Shown here: one piece after another, positions 1 to 10,021 of the stretch | How the letters are laid out: every line of letters starts with the position of its first letter | Numbering within the stretch: position 1 is the first letter of the stretch | Origin: Psychrobacter sp. 5A.1 | GTDB taxonomy: Bacteria; Pseudomonadota; Gammaproteobacteria; Pseudomonadales; Moraxellaceae | Direction: 5' to 3' | Assembly: GCF_030407455.1 (NCBI RefSeq) | Contig: NZ_JASDDJ010000001.1 | Location: 62,001 to 126,000 of the forward strand | Length of the DNA stretch: 64,000 nt | Made by a program: the position numbers and the translations under genes | Notes under the pieces: model-generated | Told to the model about the DNA's origin: nothing | Seen by the model: the letters and a program-made list of their open reading frames with translations, nothing else | Databases searched by the model: none

Positions 1-2460
1 TTTGTCCGAGGCTTTATCCAGCTTCATCGTATCATTCTCTTGCTCGTCGTCTGCCTGAGGCTCCAAGGTCAGATGCACTACCCCGCCATTCACCAAATCA
101 CCGAATAAAATCATACTTGCCAATGGCTTTTTGATTTCATCCTGAATCAGGCGCTGCATCGGACGCGCACCCATCAGACGGTCATAGCCTTTGTCAGCCA
201 GATAATCACGCACATCATCGTCAATTTCTAACGTCACTTGCTTGTCATCAAGCTGTACTTGTAATTCAACCAAGAACTTATCAACGACCGATACGACGAC
301 TGACGTATCTAGTGGATTGAACTGAATGATGGCATCTAAGCGATTGCGGAACTCTGGCGTAAAGACGCGTTTAAGAGCCTCTGTATTATCGCGGCTATGG
401 TCTTGCTGAGTGAAGCCCATCGACGAGCGACTGATACTGTCCGCACCAACGTTGGTCGTCATAATGACAATAACCTGCTTGAAGATAGCAACGCGGCCAT
501 TATTATCAGTCAACGTACCATGATCCATTACTTGTAATAACAAGTTGAACACATCAGGATGCGCTTTTTCGATCTCATCAAGCAACAAGACACAATGCGG
601 ATGCTGATTGATTTTTTCGGTGAGCAAACCACCTTGATCATAACCGACATAACCTGGAGGCGCACCGATGAGGCGTGATGCAGTATGCGCTTCCATGTAC
701 TCTGACATATCAAAGCGTACTAACTCTACGCCTAATAAGTTGGCTAGCTGACGCGATACCTCAGTTTTACCCACACCAGTTGGGCCTGCAAACATAAACG
801 AACCAATTGGCTTGTCTGGCGCTTTTAATCCTGCACGAGACAGCTTGATCGCATCAGCAAGCGTGGCAATCGCCTCATCTTGACCAAACACTAAATGTTT
901 AAGATCACGATCTAAGTGCTGAAGAATACTCTTATCATCACTTGATACAGATTTTGGTGGAATTCGCGCCAATTTAGCAACGATGGCTTCGATATCAGCG
1001 ACATCAATTTTCATCGGTGGTTTTTGTTTTTTCGATACGGTTTCACCAGCATCTGAGTTGGCACTGTCGCTTGCCTTCGCAGTCGCGGCTTCATCTTGCA
1101 TTTCATTGTCTGCATCACTATCGATACCTTCGACATCCGCATCAATCTGTGCATCAAAATCTTGCTCTAAATCAGCAATAAAACTTTCTTCAGCTTCGAT
1201 ATCATCGACATCAGCAACCACGCCCAAGCGCTTATAGGCACCTGCTTCGTCAATCACGTCAATGGCTTTGTCAGGCAAGAAACGCTCATGAATATGCTTG
1301 GCTGATAATTGTACGGCGGTGACCAGTGCTTCATCCGTATACTCAACATTATGAAACTCTTCATAACGAGGTTTGAGGCCACGTAAGATATCGATAGTGT
1401 CATCTACGCTGGGTTCTTTAACATCGATTTTTTGGAAACGACGCGACAACGCATGGTCTTTTTCGAATACCTGACGATATTCGGTAAAGGTCGTAGAACC
1501 TATACAGCGTAGCTCACCATTGGCAAGGGCAGGCTTGATGAGGTTTGATACATCCATATTGCTGCTCATCGATGAACCCGCACCAATAATCATATGAATC
1601 TCATCGATAAATAAAATTGCATTGGGCTTGTTTTTCAGCGCATCAAGCAGTGACTTCATACGTTTTTCAAAGTCACCACGGTACTTAGTTCCAGCGATAA
1701 GCGAACCAATATCAAGGCTATAAATCACGCAACCGTTAAGTGGCTTTGGTGCTTTATCGTTAATGATTAACCATGCCAAGCCTTCAGCGATAGAGGTTTT
1801 ACCGACACCAGGCTCCCCCACCAACAATGGATTATTTTTACGGCGACGACACAATACTTGGGCGGCACGCTCAATCTCAGACGCACGACCAATCAAAGGG
1901 TCTGTTTTACCTTCAGCGGCTCGCTGATTTAGGTTGGTCGCAAACTCAACCAATGGGTCTTTGCTGGTCTTTTCAGAGGCACTACGACGCTCACCGCTTG
2001 TAGAAGCACGCGACTCAGACGGCTCTTCTTTATCTTGACCGTGTGATAAGTACTGGGTTAGCTCAAGGCGACTGATGCCTTGTTTTTTGAGCAGATACAC
2101 TGCATAAGTATCATGCTCTGAAAACATAGACACTAAAATATCGGAGCCTTCGACCAAACGACCACCACCGATAGACTGCACGTGAAAAATAGCACGTTGC
2201 AAAATACGATCAAAGCTCTGCGTTGGCTGTGGTGACTGTTCTGTATCAGCGTCGATGGTGGGCGTGTGTTTATTGATATAAACCTCAAGCTCAGTACGCA
2301 GCGCCGAGACATTAGCATTACAAGCGGTCAACGTATTGGCAGCATGAGTGTTTTCTAATAAGGCCAAAAGCAGGTGTTCAACAGTGAGATACTCATGCGA
2401 CTTTTGGCGCGCAAGCGTCATTGCTAAACGCAGAGAAACTTCAAGATGACGACTTAACAT
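1..2460 (-). CDS. clpA: ATP-dependent Clp protease ATP-binding subunit ClpA (3' end outside window)
   Basis: Hsp100 AAA+ unfoldase that feeds substrates, including ClpS-delivered N-degron proteins, to ClpP. 820 codons are visible from the ATG at 2460; the C-terminus lies beyond base 1. In order: N-terminal Clp_N repeats (about residues 1-145), first AAA module with Walker A 'GEPGVGKT' and Walker B 'ILFIDEIH', then the second module with 'GPTGVGKT' and '[14 protein letters not shown]', then the C-terminal small domain. No ClpB-type middle coiled coil is present, which supports ClpA. Odd: an Asp/Glu/Ala-rich insert of about 65 residues (about 415-480, bases 1020-1215) separates the two AAA modules where E. 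coli ClpA has a short linker. clpS lies upstream on the same strand but 784 bp away. Confidence 0.95.
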   Translation of the reverse strand, partial: MLSRHLEVSLRLAMTLARQKSHEYLTVEHLLLALLENTHAANTLTACNANVSALRTELEVYINKHTPTIDADTEQSPQPTQSFDRILQRAIFHVQSIGGGRLVEGSDILVSMFSEHDTYAVYLLKKQGISRLELTQYLSHGQDKEEPSESRASTSGERRSASEKTSKDPLVEFATNLNQRAAEGKTDPLIGRASEIERAAQVLCRRRKNNPLLVGEPGVGKTSIAEGLAWLIINDKAPKPLNGCVIYSLDIGSLIAGTKYRGDFEKRMKSLLDALKNKPNAILFIDEIHMIIGAGSSMSSNMDVSNLIKPALANGELRCIGSTTFTEYRQVFEKDHALSRRFQKIDVKEPSVDDTIDILRGLKPRYEEFHNVEYTDEALVTAVQLSAKHIHERFLPDKAIDVIDEAGAYKRLGVVADVDDIEAEESFIADLEQDFDAQIDADVEGIDSDADNEMQDEAATAKASDSANSDAGETVSKKQKPPMKIDVADIEAIVAKLARIPPKSVSSDDKSILQHLDRDLKHLVFGQDEAIATLADAIKLSRAGLKAPDKPIGSFMFAGPTGVGKTEVSRQLANLLGVELVRFDMSEYMEAHTASRLIGAPPGYVGYDQGGLLTEKINQHPHCVLLLDEIEKAHPDVFNLLLQVMDHGTLTDNNGRVAIFKQVIVIMTTNVGADSISRSSMGFTQQDHSRDNTEALKRVFTPEFRNRLDAIIQFNPLDTSVVVSVVDKFLVELQVQLDDKQVTLEIDDDVRDYLADKGYDRLMGARPMQRLIQDEIKKPLASMILFGDLVNGGVVHLTLEPQADDEQENDTMKLDKASDK

Positions 2461-2838
2461 AACAACTTCCTACGGTTATATCTATCTTTATAATTGATAG
2501 TTTTATGAATGAGTTAGTAAGTAAATCAGGGCGATAGATGGATTGTTCAAGGGCTGTATTCGCATTATTAGAAGTCATGGATAAATGAGATGAGCCGTAG
2601 ACTGTTTGACAAACACTACAATCTACCTATCAGCCAACAGTGATTATAATAATTCATGGCCGCTTTTCTTTATATCAACACGATACTTGGACGGAGTCAA
2701 TCTATTAACGCAGACTAAAATGTATCAAAGCGTGCTGCGAGTGAGTAGCAGCAGACCTGACAGCGAATATCAAAGGTTAGAAAACTGAACAGATAGAAAA
2801 AGAAATTGATAAATGAGGAGCCAAAAAACACAAGATTT
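2461..2838. other. clpA upstream region, no gene seen
   Basis: Non-coding stretch between clpA and the repeat element at 2839. I see no convincing gene. A 60-codon open frame at 2606-2788 has no ribosome-binding site and no recognisable protein character. The clpA promoter is expected here, but I could not assign boxes with confidence. Confidence 0.4.
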
Positions 2839-3012
2839 TAGGGTGTGTTCTCATTTTTAAAATGGTGATTAAATGAGATTAATGGTGGCCAAATAAGCAA
2901 AGTAGTACAGATAATATCGAGATATTAGCAAGTCATTTGACGCAGTTTGGCAAATATTTAGCCATTTTAAGGCCACTAACTGTATTAATGTGCTAATTGA
3001 TGACACACCCTA
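2839..3012 (+). mobile_element. 174-bp MITE-like element, copy A (diverged)
   Basis: Begins TAGGGTGTGTTCTCAT and ends with the imperfect inverse ATGACACACCCTA, with TA at both ends. The internal core 'ataatatcgagatatta' and 'cagtttggca' matches the copies at 13423, 15407, 28358 and 50231, and the length is the same 174 bp. It has the most substitutions of the full-length copies, so it is probably the oldest. It has no coding capacity. It lies in the clpA-clpS gap. Confidence 0.8.
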
Positions 3013-3026
3013 GGACCTGTTGAATA
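3011..3026. repeat. Remnant end of second repeat family
   Basis: TAGGACCTGTTGAATA directly abuts copy A and shares its terminal TA. It resembles the terminus TAGGGTCTGTTGAACA of the 269-bp element at 15444. Only the end is recognisable. Confidence 0.35.
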
Positions 3027-3244
3027 GATTTAAAAAATAGGGTTGTCTGATAAGAAAAACAAGACTCTACAAGTGGTGAATATAGTGGCCAAATGGTCAT
3101 TATGTGAGGAACGTCGAATATAGCACGAGTGACGTAAAATTGACAAAGCCCACTATGTGAGTGAGCTAATGACGACTATTGGCTAAAAGCAAGACTGATA
3201 TTTTACAAGCGTAAAACAACGCTATAAACAATCGATAGAAGTCC

Positions 3245-3652
3245 CTACTCGCCTTGATGTGGTTCGATTTGGGTCAACAATGGATAACCTTCACGATGTG
3301 CCAGACTGTTCACTTTTTTGGCTTTGGTCTCAGCGATATCTTTGGGGTAAATCCCAGCAATACCTTTGCTACTATTATGAATGGTCAGCATAATCTCGAC
3401 TGCAGAATCCATGCTATGACGGAATTCTGACTGTAATATGTATACAACGAAATCCATGGGCGTGTAGTTATCGTTATACATAACCACGGCATACATGGGC
3501 GGTTTGGCTACTTCTGGTTCTTCAACCAATACATCTGCTTGAGGTGACGTTTCACCATCTGTATCGCCATCTTGGGCACGATGAGCAGGCAGATTCGGGA
3601 AATGCCAATCAGAAACAGTTGGCGTGGCTTGTGATATCATTTTTTTCATCAT
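3245..3652 (-). CDS. clpS: ATP-dependent Clp protease adaptor ClpS
   Basis: Adaptor that binds N-degron substrates and docks on the ClpA N-domain. The conserved core is clear: 'YAVVMYNDNYTPMDFVVYIL' (the N-degron pocket Asn-Asp and following helix), then 'IMLTIHNSSKGIAGIYPKDI' and 'ETKAKKVNSLAHREGYPL'. I place the start at one of the clustered ATGs at 3640-3652 (about 135 aa). The frame stays open to 3796, but that extension does not look like ClpS and has no ribosome-binding site. The first 45 residues are a polar acidic linker, longer than in E. coli ClpS. It is on the same strand as clpA but separated from it by a repeat element. Confidence 0.93.
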   Translation of the reverse strand: MMKKMISQATPTVSDWHFPNLPAHRAQDGDTDGETSPQADVLVEEPEVAKPPMYAVVMYNDNYTPMDFVVYILQSEFRHSMDSAVEIMLTIHNSSKGIAGIYPKDIAETKAKKVNSLAHREGYPLLTQIEPHQGE

Positions 3653-3835
3653 AATCAAAATATAATTATAAGGTAAGTTTAAAATAGAAGAGGTTGTCAA
3701 GGCAGGCGGTCTATCATCGTTTAAAGAAGCATAATCGCTATATAGTACCATTATGATAGCGCCATTATATTTCTTATTGGACGACACCGTCGTCATTGGG
3801 TGTTGTTTTTAGACACAGACTTTTAGACACAGGCT

Positions 3836-4738
3836 TTAAGGTATGATAGGGCTTTCATCAACTTCTGGTAAACCCAAGAGCGATGGTAACATGTTATCCA
3901 CATTGCCGCCGAGCTTCCAATCATACAGCTGCTCTACTTCCTGATCACCAGCTTGCAAAGTCAATTTAACTTGCAAAGGTCTAAAACCTGATGGCATGAT
4001 AAAACGGCCACGTATACGGACGATACCTTCGATCGCATAACTCGCAGGATCTAGGGGCACTTCTACAAGATCGTCATCATTAAGCAGCGTCAATACTGGC
4101 TTCAAGCGCTTGGCTTGACCATCACTACTGAGCATGCCAATATCAAAACCGTACTCAAACGCGTTTTCAGGCAATGGCGATATCTTTGCGCCCAATAACT
4201 GTAGAGGCATCCCACCTTTGTCCCTAATGACATCGGAATACAATTCATTGAGCTGTGACACTTGTCTGTTTTCTACTGTCAATGCTTGCTGATTTTCACG
4301 CAGCTCATTCAGATTAGCCAAACTGATGGCAAGTTCTTGTTTGGCCGTTGCTGCTTGATTGGTGGCTATCTTATTACTCAGGCGCAAATCTTCTAGCGCT
4401 TGTGTCGCCTCATTACTATCGATAATCGCTTGTTTGGCTTCCGTCTCCATTGAATGAAGGCCACGCTGGTAGCCAAGCTTGTGACCAAATATCAGACCGA
4501 CCGCTGCCGTCACTAATATAGCAACCACAAACAATGCCAATACTAGGATAGACGCCCCTCGCTGTGTATTCGCAATACTGTTTATAGCGACGTTATGATC
4601 TATAGGTGCATTAATACTTATAGGGATATGATTGCTTTTGCAGGAATGCAATTTGCACTCCAAGCTATATATAACAGAATCTTTGCACAACGGCCGTGCT
4701 GGCTGTGAAAAAAAGCGTAGTACGAGCTGAACACTCAT
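3836..4738 (-). CDS. Membrane-anchored coiled-coil protein, DUF6776-like
   Basis: 300 aa, unknown function. One transmembrane helix (about residues 63-85, 'ILVLALFVVAILVTAAVGLI') is followed by a heptad-rich coiled coil (about 95-165, many Glu/Gln/Leu/Asn). The C-terminal globular part contains 'LQVKLTLQAGDQEVEQLYDW' and resembles a conserved gammaproteobacterial inner-membrane family I recall as DUF6776; this is a recollection, not a search. The N-terminal 60 residues are poorly structured and contain cysteines, so the true start could be later. The start at 4738 has a weak AAGAGA about 10 nt upstream. It lies between clpS and argC. Confidence 0.7.
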   Translation of the reverse strand: MSVQLVLRFFSQPARPLCKDSVIYSLECKLHSCKSNHIPISINAPIDHNVAINSIANTQRGASILVLALFVVAILVTAAVGLIFGHKLGYQRGLHSMETEAKQAIIDSNEATQALEDLRLSNKIATNQAATAKQELAISLANLNELRENQQALTVENRQVSQLNELYSDVIRDKGGMPLQLLGAKISPLPENAFEYGFDIGMLSSDGQAKRLKPVLTLLNDDDLVEVPLDPASYAIEGIVRIRGRFIMPSGFRPLQVKLTLQAGDQEVEQLYDWKLGGNVDNMLPSLLGLPEVDESPIIP

Positions 4739-4841
4739 TTAGACAATATCTCTTAAGAGTAAGGACAAGTTAGTATAGCCGAATTTATAATCAATACCTA
4801 GCACCGTAAATGTGAATGATTGGAATATAAAGCTGTCGATG

Positions 4842-5909
4842 TTAAGGAACAATCGGCGCAAAGTTCAGTCCCATTGACTCATCAAACCCAAACATAACGT
4901 TCATGTTTTGCACAGCCTGCCCTGCGGCGCCTTTGACTAAGTTGTCTTGTACCACAATAACCGTCAGATCAGCGCGCTCATTATCCTGATGTATCGCAAT
5001 GCGTAAACGATTGCTGGCGCGTACACTACGTGTATCTGGATAAATCCCCTTTGGCATGACATCAATAAACAGCTCTGACGCATAGCTAGTTTCAAACGCC
5101 TGTTGCCAGTCGATAGCAGCCCCAGCATCCGTCAGTTCCATATGGATAGAGCTGAGCATGCCGCGTATCATCGGTACTAAATGCGGTAAAAAACGAATAC
5201 GATGGGTAAATTGACTGTCTAATAATTGTGCAACACCCTGCTCAATCTCAGGTAGATGACGATGCCCCTCGACGCTATAAGCTTTAAAGTTATCTGTTGA
5301 TTCAGCATAATTGAGCGCAAGCGACGCTTGGCGACCCGCTCCAGACACGCCAGACTTAGCATCAATAACAATACGGGATTCAATCAAACGTTCTGCTTGC
5401 TTATTTTGGGCGTCGATAATAGGTTTTAAACCCAAAATCGCTGTGGTCGGATAACAGCCAGGATTGCCTACCAATGAAGCATTGGCAAGCTTGTCACGAT
5501 TGATTTCTGGCAATCCATACACAGCAGTCTTTAACAGTTCAGGACACGCATGTGACTGTTTGTACCAGTGCTCAAAGTCAGACAACGACTGCAAACGAAA
5601 ATCAGCCGCCAGATCGATGACCTTAACGCCAGCTTTGGTAAGTGCCTCAGCTTGCTGCATCGCAACGCCATGCGGAGTCGCAAAAAACACGACATCACAC
5701 TCTTGTAATGCGGCAAGTGTGTTATCACCTAAGTCACTAAAAACAAGGTTAGAGATACCGCGTAGGCTTGGGAAGATTTCATCAGCACGAGTGCCAGCTT
5801 CGCTACGTGAGGTCAGTAAATCAATAGAAACCTCTGGATGAGCAGATAATAAGCGAATCAACTCAATACCCGTATAGCCTGTACCACCAACAATCGCTGC
5901 TGAAATCAT
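4842..5909 (-). CDS. argC: N-acetyl-gamma-glutamyl-phosphate reductase
   Basis: Third step of arginine synthesis: NADPH-dependent reduction of N-acetylglutamyl-5-phosphate to the semialdehyde. 355 aa from the ATG at 5909, which has AAGGG 7 nt upstream and begins directly with the nucleotide-binding motif 'IVGGTGYTGIELIRLL'. The catalytic-cysteine motif 'LVGNPGCYPTTAILGL' and 'DAKSGVSGAGR' are present, as is the 'EGHRHLPEIEQ' histidine region. The frame stays open upstream to 5975, but the upstream residues have no family counterpart. Other arg genes are not in the window. Confidence 0.96.
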   Translation of the reverse strand: MISAAIVGGTGYTGIELIRLLSAHPEVSIDLLTSRSEAGTRADEIFPSLRGISNLVFSDLGDNTLAALQECDVVFFATPHGVAMQQAEALTKAGVKVIDLAADFRLQSLSDFEHWYKQSHACPELLKTAVYGLPEINRDKLANASLVGNPGCYPTTAILGLKPIIDAQNKQAERLIESRIVIDAKSGVSGAGRQASLALNYAESTDNFKAYSVEGHRHLPEIEQGVAQLLDSQFTHRIRFLPHLVPMIRGMLSSIHMELTDAGAAIDWQQAFETSYASELFIDVMPKGIYPDTRSVRASNRLRIAIHQDNERADLTVIVVQDNLVKGAAGQAVQNMNVMFGFDESMGLNFAPIVP

Positions 5910-5981
5910 AAGACACCCTTTTTCCTTGGTAAATACTAAATATACATCGATAAATTTTGCATATGACTCATGCAATCCTGC

Positions 5982-6011
5982 AAAAATTAGAACAGCTTTT
6001 AAATGTTCTAA
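5982..6011 (-). terminator. Rho-independent terminator of hemE
   Basis: TTAGAACA (5987-5994) pairs with TGTTCTAA (6004-6011) around a 9-nt loop. Read on the minus strand, the stem is followed by five T (5982-5986). It sits 20 bp beyond the hemE stop. Confidence 0.65.
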
Positions 6012-6030
6012 CCTTTCAGTCTTCTAGCTC

Positions 6031-7167
6031 TTAAATTTTGTAGTCATGTACTGCATCAACAAATACTTTGGCATGATCAGGGTTGACCCATTGAGTGATA
6101 CCATGGCCTAGGTTTGCTATGTAACCAGTTTTTTCACCATTGGCATAAGCACGATCAAGCATCGCATTGACTTCAGAACGGATAGTCGCAGGTGAGCCAT
6201 ATAGTGTCGCAGGATCTAGATTACCCTGAATAGCCTTGCTACTTTGCAGTTTTTTATGCTGCTTGGTCAATTGACGCTGACTTTCGGTCAATACTTGACG
6301 TGCTTGATCCAACGGCATCGTCCAATCAAGACCCAGTGCATCAGCTTCGCTATCAGCCTGAGTATCAAGCCACAATCCACCACCTTTGGTAAACAACACC
6401 ACTGGTATTTGTGGATGGCGTACCTTTAATTCAGCAACAATACGCTTATTATAAACGTGTGAAAAGTCAATAAACTGACGGTGAGCAAGCGCGCCACCCC
6501 AACTATCAAATATCTGTACAATCTGAGCACCAGCTACAATTTGGGCGTCTAAATAGTCAATGACTGAAGTCGCCAATTTATCTAATAATTGATGCAAAAA
6601 GTCAGGATTGCTATACAAAAACCCTTTGGTATAACGATAATCTTTTGAGCTACCGCCTTCTATCATATAGGTGGCCAGTGTCCATGGACTGCCAGAGAAA
6701 CCAAATAACGGAACCTGACCATTCAGTGCTTTGCGAATACTGGTTACGGCGCGCATAACGTAGTCAAGAGAATCGTTAGGCTTAAGCACTGGTAATCTAT
6801 CAAGATCGGCCTGCTCACGGATAGGATATTTGAACTTAGGGCCTTCACCTGCCTCGAAGTATAAACCCAACCCCATCGCATCAGGAATGGTCAAAATATC
6901 ACTAAACAAAATAGCAGCATCTAAGTCATAGCGACGTAACGGCTGTAGAGTCACTTCAGTAGCACGGTCTGTATCTTTGCACAGACTCATAAAGTCCCCT
7001 GCTTCAGCTCGAGTTGCCTTGTACTCTGGCAAATAACGACCAGCTTGGCGCATCATCCATACTGGCGTGGTATCAATGGGCTCAAAGCGTAGTGCACGTA
7101 GTAACCTATCATTTTTTAAGGGTGCAAACTGTTGCTGAACCGAGTTACTACTGTCTGAAGCACTCAT
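6031..7167 (-). CDS. hemE: Uroporphyrinogen decarboxylase
   Basis: Cytosolic haem enzyme converting uroporphyrinogen III to coproporphyrinogen III. 378 aa from the ATG at 7167, which has GGAG 8 nt upstream; the open frame runs nine codons further up. Diagnostic motifs are '[16 protein letters not shown]' (substrate-binding Arg), '[16 protein letters not shown]' (the catalytic Asp region), '[17 protein letters not shown]' and '[12 protein letters not shown]'. Residues 1-20 are a Ser/Gln-rich leader. A terminator follows. Confidence 0.96.
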   Translation of the reverse strand: MSASDSSNSVQQQFAPLKNDRLLRALRFEPIDTTPVWMMRQAGRYLPEYKATRAEAGDFMSLCKDTDRATEVTLQPLRRYDLDAAILFSDILTIPDAMGLGLYFEAGEGPKFKYPIREQADLDRLPVLKPNDSLDYVMRAVTSIRKALNGQVPLFGFSGSPWTLATYMIEGGSSKDYRYTKGFLYSNPDFLHQLLDKLATSVIDYLDAQIVAGAQIVQIFDSWGGALAHRQFIDFSHVYNKRIVAELKVRHPQIPVVLFTKGGGLWLDTQADSEADALGLDWTMPLDQARQVLTESQRQLTKQHKKLQSSKAIQGNLDPATLYGSPATIRSEVNAMLDRAYANGEKTGYIANLGHGITQWVNPDHAKVFVDAVHDYKI

Positions 7168-7260
7168 GTACAAATCTCCAAAACAACACACCATCCATGC
7201 TTATTGATGGACACTATGTCGGATAAAATAAGGTGGAATAAAAAATATTAAATAAAAGCG

Positions 7261-8433
7261 TTATACGGTTAGCGCAAGGTTATCTCGATGTACCATCACG
7301 ACACGCTCTTCACTACTACCAAAGATCTTGTCAAACTGTTCGGTACGCTCACGAGCCACACGGCGCGCATCATTCGATGAAAAATTCACCTGTCCAACGG
7401 CGATACGTTCGCCTGTATCTTGATGGATGATTTCTACCACATCACCCTCATCAAAGCCGCCATGTACCTCTACCACACCAACAGGTAGCAGACTTCTATT
7501 GTGTTCTGTCAATGCCTTTGCTGCACCAGCATCGACCACCAAGCTGCCTGACATACGCAGATGCGCAGCTAGCCACTGCTTGCGAGCGATGATTTTGTCT
7601 TCATCGTTGGTCGTCAGCAATGTCCCAACTGCCTCGCCTGAAACCACGCGAGTAATGACATCATCAATTGCACCGCTTACGATAACGGTTGGGCAGCCGC
7701 CCATTGCAGCAAGGCGACCAGCACGGATTTTGGTCAACATGCCGCCGCGTCCGAGCTTACCGCCGTCCCCTGCAATATCAAACAAATAATCCGCCATCGC
7801 ACGTTCTTGACGAATCATTTTTGCATTAGGATTGTCACGTGGGTTGTCTGTAAACACCCCATCTTGATCGGTGAGGATAATGTACAAGTCAGCATTGACC
7901 ATCGCCGCTGCCATTGCCCCTAAGGTATCGTTATCACCGAATTTAATCTCATCAATCGTGATGGTATCGTTTTCATTGATAACAGGTAGGACGCGCCATT
8001 CTAATAACTGCGTCAATGCACCCGTCGTATTGAGATAACGGCTACGATTGGACAAATCATCATGAGTCAGGAGCAGCTGTGAGCTTTGAATACCATGCTG
8101 AATCAATGCTGACCACCACGTTTCAATCAATCCCATTTGACCAATGGAGGCACAGGCCTGTAGTGCAGCTAATTTTTTGGGGCGCTCCTCAAGGTTCATA
8201 CGTACCACACCTTCAGCAACGGCACCTGATGATACCAGCAGCACTTCAACACCTTTTTTATGCAGCTTGGCAATCTGCTTTGCCCACTCATATATGGCAG
8301 TTCGATCCAGCCCTCGACCGTTATTGGTTAACAACGATGAGCCAATCTTGACAATAACGCGCTGGATATCAAAGTTGCGGGGCTGTTTAACAAACCTTGC
8401 TTCTTCGGTCGTCTGTGCTATGTCAGCTGCCAT
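7261..8433 (-). CDS. proB: Glutamate 5-kinase
   Basis: First committed step of proline synthesis (ATP + glutamate to gamma-glutamyl phosphate). 390 aa with AAGGAG 7 nt before the ATG at 8433. Amino-acid-kinase domain: 'VIVKIGSSLLTNNGRGLD', 'VLLVSSGAVAEGV', 'VINENDTITIDEIKFGDNDT' and 'GRGGMLTKIRAG'. A C-terminal PUA domain follows (about residues 290-375, 'LPVGVVEVHGGFDEGDVV'). It lies 78 bp downstream of obgE on the same strand, the common obg-proB arrangement. proA is not present here. Confidence 0.96.
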   Translation of the reverse strand: MAADIAQTTEEARFVKQPRNFDIQRVIVKIGSSLLTNNGRGLDRTAIYEWAKQIAKLHKKGVEVLLVSSGAVAEGVVRMNLEERPKKLAALQACASIGQMGLIETWWSALIQHGIQSSQLLLTHDDLSNRSRYLNTTGALTQLLEWRVLPVINENDTITIDEIKFGDNDTLGAMAAAMVNADLYIILTDQDGVFTDNPRDNPNAKMIRQERAMADYLFDIAGDGGKLGRGGMLTKIRAGRLAAMGGCPTVIVSGAIDDVITRVVSGEAVGTLLTTNDEDKIIARKQWLAAHLRMSGSLVVDAGAAKALTEHNRSLLPVGVVEVHGGFDEGDVVEIIHQDTGERIAVGQVNFSSNDARRVARERTEQFDKIFGSSEERVVMVHRDNLALTV

Positions 8434-8511
8434 ATAAACTCCTTTTTATCTTATGAATTGATTAGGGGATTGATTTAAAAAATTCAGGTACATCAGTTCA
8501 AGCTTGTTTAC

Positions 8512-9741
<1,230 letters not shown>

Positions 9742-9861
9742 TCACAATCCAGTCTATAAACTGGTTACAACCAACGGTTGTATTTTGGGGTTTTGCTATT
9801 TTGTTGTGGCACAACGAGCACTGTATCAATACTACTTTTACCCGGTGCCCATTATGACAAT

Positions 9862-9894
9862 AACACCCGATAATCAATCGGACTATCGGGTGTT
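9862..9894. terminator. Hairpin between gap and obgE, possible terminator
   Basis: AACACCCGATA (9862-9872) and TATCGGGTGTT (9884-9894) form a perfect 11-bp stem with an 11-nt loop. The minus-strand tail is only TATTGTC, so termination of the upstream GAPDH gene is plausible but not assured. Confidence 0.45.
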
Positions 9895-9911
9895 TAAGTA
9901 TGACAGTTAAA

Positions 9912-9993
9912 GTCATACCAAGCTATGCAAAGTAGAATCTATTACAACGCATATTTTGCGATGCTATTGCTCTACTGTACTATACTTGGTATG
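9912..9993. repeat. Inverted and direct repeats downstream of gap
   Basis: GTCATACCAAG (9912-9922) is inverted as CTTGGTATGAC (9983-9993). In addition ATTGCTCTACTGTA occurs twice in direct orientation, near 9966 and 9999. Function unknown; it may be part of the gap 3' region. Confidence 0.4.
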
Positions 9994-10021
9994 ACGTTAT
10001 TGCTCTACTGTATTCGGCGTT

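Noticed and set aside
2606-2788. 60-codon open frame in the clpA-clpS gap
   Set aside because: No ribosome-binding site, no recognisable protein pattern, and short enough to arise by chance in this sequence.
3653-3796. Longer ClpS start at 3796
   Set aside because: The extra 48 residues have no counterpart in ClpS and no ribosome-binding site precedes them.
3806-3834. Direct repeat of 'tttagacacag' between clpS and the DUF6776-like gene
   Set aside because: Only two short copies in a small gap; no evidence of function.
5464-5841. 125-codon frame antisense to argC
   Set aside because: It is a shadow of argC codon bias; argC itself is complete and well supported.
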